This document shows positions 35,590 through 37,071 of a stretch of DNA of 37,071 nucleotides, piece after piece; within the stretch, counting starts at the first letter, position 1; each line of letters opens with the position of its first letter. The translations under genes and the position numbers were made by a program. The notes under the pieces were generated by a model, which made no database searches, was not told the origin of the DNA, and saw only the letters and a program-made list of their open reading frames with translations. This stretch comes from Ignavibacteria bacterium GWF2_33_9 (lineage in GTDB: Bacteria; Bacteroidota; Ignavibacteria; Kapaibacteriales; UBA2268), in NCBI GenBank assembly GCA_001804565.1, contig MHAC01000017.1, forward strand, positions 1,695-38,765, in the 5' to 3' direction.

Positions 35590-37071
35590 TTATTTCATTG
35601 CATCATATAGCACTTCCACAAAATGCAAAGCTTTTCGGGATGTACCCTCAGCAATCTGATGACGGCAACTCGTCCCGTTTGCAACAATTATAGTATCTTC
35701 AGGAGCATTTCGAACAGCAGGGAAAAGTGCTAATTCACCAATTTTCATTGAAACGTCATATTTATCCTTTTCAAAACCGAATGAACCCGCCATTCCGCAG
35801 CAACCGGATTTAATTTCTTCCACTTGATAATTTTCGGGAATTGAAAGAACTTTCATTAATGCATCACTGCCGGCAAGAGCTTTTTGATGACAATGTGTGT
35901 GCAGCATGATATTCAAAGATTGTTCTGTGAAAGAATTAGAATTTATTTGCCCTTTTTCAAATTCATTTGCTAAAAATTCATCTAATAGAAATGTATGCCT
36001 TGCAATATTTTTGGCAGAATCATGCAAATCACCTGAAACAATTTCCTTATATTCATCTCTGAATGTAAGTATTGCCGAGGGTTCTAATCCAAGTAAAGGA
36101 GTGTTTTCATTTATCAAATCAGCAAGGTTTCTAACATTCATTTCTGCAATTTTCTTTGCTCTTTTGAGTAATCCTTTGGAAAAAAATGTCCTGCCACTTT
36201 CGCCGACAGGTGCAATTTTTACTCCATATCCCAATTTTTCGAGTAAAAGTATAGCTTTAACTCCAATATCTGAATCGAAATAATTTGTAAACTCATCTGC
36301 GAATAAGTATATTTGCCTATTAGTCCTTGCAGCCTGATGCTTCCTATCCCACTTCTTCAGACTGATTTCTTTCAGTTCGGGCAATTGTCTTTTTTGCTCA
36401 AATTTTAGGAGATATTTCAGTACTGAGGAAGTTACTTTATTTTTTACAATAAAATTATAAAATTTCGGAGCAAAACTACCTATTCGATTGAATATATTCA
36501 AATTGCCAATCATCCATACATTGAATGGTACTCCTGCATCATCATAATAATGCTGCAAGAACTCTGCTTTCAATTTTGTTACATCCACATTTGATGGACA
36601 CTCGCTTTTGCAGGCTTTGCAAGATAAGCATAAACTGAAAACTTCCATTAAATCTTCATCAACGAATGGATTTCCTTTATTAGATTTACTGATAATTTCA
36701 CGTAAAGCGTTTGCCCGAGCACGTGTAGTATGTTTCTCGTCCAAGGTTGCTTTATAACTCGGACACATTGTCCCGCCAAGTATTTGCGGCTTGCGGCAGT
36801 CACCTGATCCATTGCATTTTTCAATGGAATTTGAAAAACCTCCATCATTGTCGAAATTGAAATATGTCTGAAATTCCCGTTTTGGCTTTGTGTGGTCAAT
36901 CCTCAGAAAAGTATTCATTCGAGGAGCATCTACGATTTTCCCGGGATTGAAAATCCCATTCGGGTCGAAAATCTGTTTAATTTGCTTAAAATATTCGTAA
37001 ATCTCTTCGCCAAACATAAATGGAATCATTTCACCTCGAAGTCGTCCGTCACCATGTTCACCGCAAAGAGA
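35590..37071 (-). CDS. FAD-linked oxidase / 4Fe-4S dehydrogenase (GlcD-CCG domain fusion), 5' end outside window
   Basis: Frame open to window edge (SLCGEHGDGRLRGEMIPFMF...); FDPNGIFNPGKIVD; CLSCKACKSECPSNVD; HCHQKALAG; GCCGMAGSFG. Confidence 0.85.
   Translation of the reverse strand, partial: SLCGEHGDGRLRGEMIPFMFGEEIYEYFKQIKQIFDPNGIFNPGKIVDAPRMNTFLRIDHTKPKREFQTYFNFDNDGGFSNSIEKCNGSGDCRKPQILGGTMCPSYKATLDEKHTTRARANALREIISKSNKGNPFVDEDLMEVFSLCLSCKACKSECPSNVDVTKLKAEFLQHYYDDAGVPFNVWMIGNLNIFNRIGSFAPKFYNFIVKNKVTSSVLKYLLKFEQKRQLPELKEISLKKWDRKHQAARTNRQIYLFADEFTNYFDSDIGVKAILLLEKLGYGVKIAPVGESGRTFFSKGLLKRAKKIAEMNVRNLADLINENTPLLGLEPSAILTFRDEYKEIVSGDLHDSAKNIARHTFLLDEFLANEFEKGQINSNSFTEQSLNIMLHTHCHQKALAGSDALMKVLSIPENYQVEEIKSGCCGMAGSFGFEKDKYDVSMKIGELALFPAVRNAPEDTIIVANGTSCRHQIAEGTSRKALHFVEVLYDAMK

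Overview
AT-rich, mostly + strand window. It probably comes from a T9SS-bearing Bacteroidota/Ignavibacteria/Kapabacteria-like genome; the lineage is inferred from a Por-secretion-type C-terminal domain at ~34.4-34.6 kb and from codon/AT character. Left part: housekeeping genes (rfbA-like nucleotidyltransferase, beta-propeller lipoprotein, GAF-SpoIIE/PP2C phosphatase, dut), tRNA-Ser(CGA), a slipin/SPFH gene, tRNA-Leu(CAG), and a hisC-like aminotransferase next to a molybdenum hydroxylase locus (MocA-like, XdhC, FAD subunit, fused 2Fe-2S + Mo subunit). Centre (13.5-32.9 kb): a long co-directional cluster that reads as an ATP-dependent class I benzoyl-CoA degradation pathway. It contains bcrC-B-A-D, dch-like hydratase, had-like dehydrogenase, oah-like ring hydrolase, a HAD-ECH fusion, SDR and two thiolases. 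It also holds genes that are not standard in that pathway: an extra 2-hydroxyacyl-CoA-dehydratase-like subunit with its own BadF/HgdC-type ATPase, an NDP-forming acyl-CoA synthetase, and a ketopantoate-reductase-like protein. Two intergenic gaps of this cluster are filled by related AT-rich repeat blocks: left arm (ATAAAGTT)n, right arm (TAAACTTGA)n. One block encloses a four-helix-bundle (S23/IVP, Avd-like) gene and the other is 'empty', which suggests a small undescribed repeat-bounded element. Right end: T9SS-exported propeller protein, acyltransferase, and a partial FAD-linked oxidase/Fe-S protein. All assignments come from reading the sequence and motif recollection; no searches were run.
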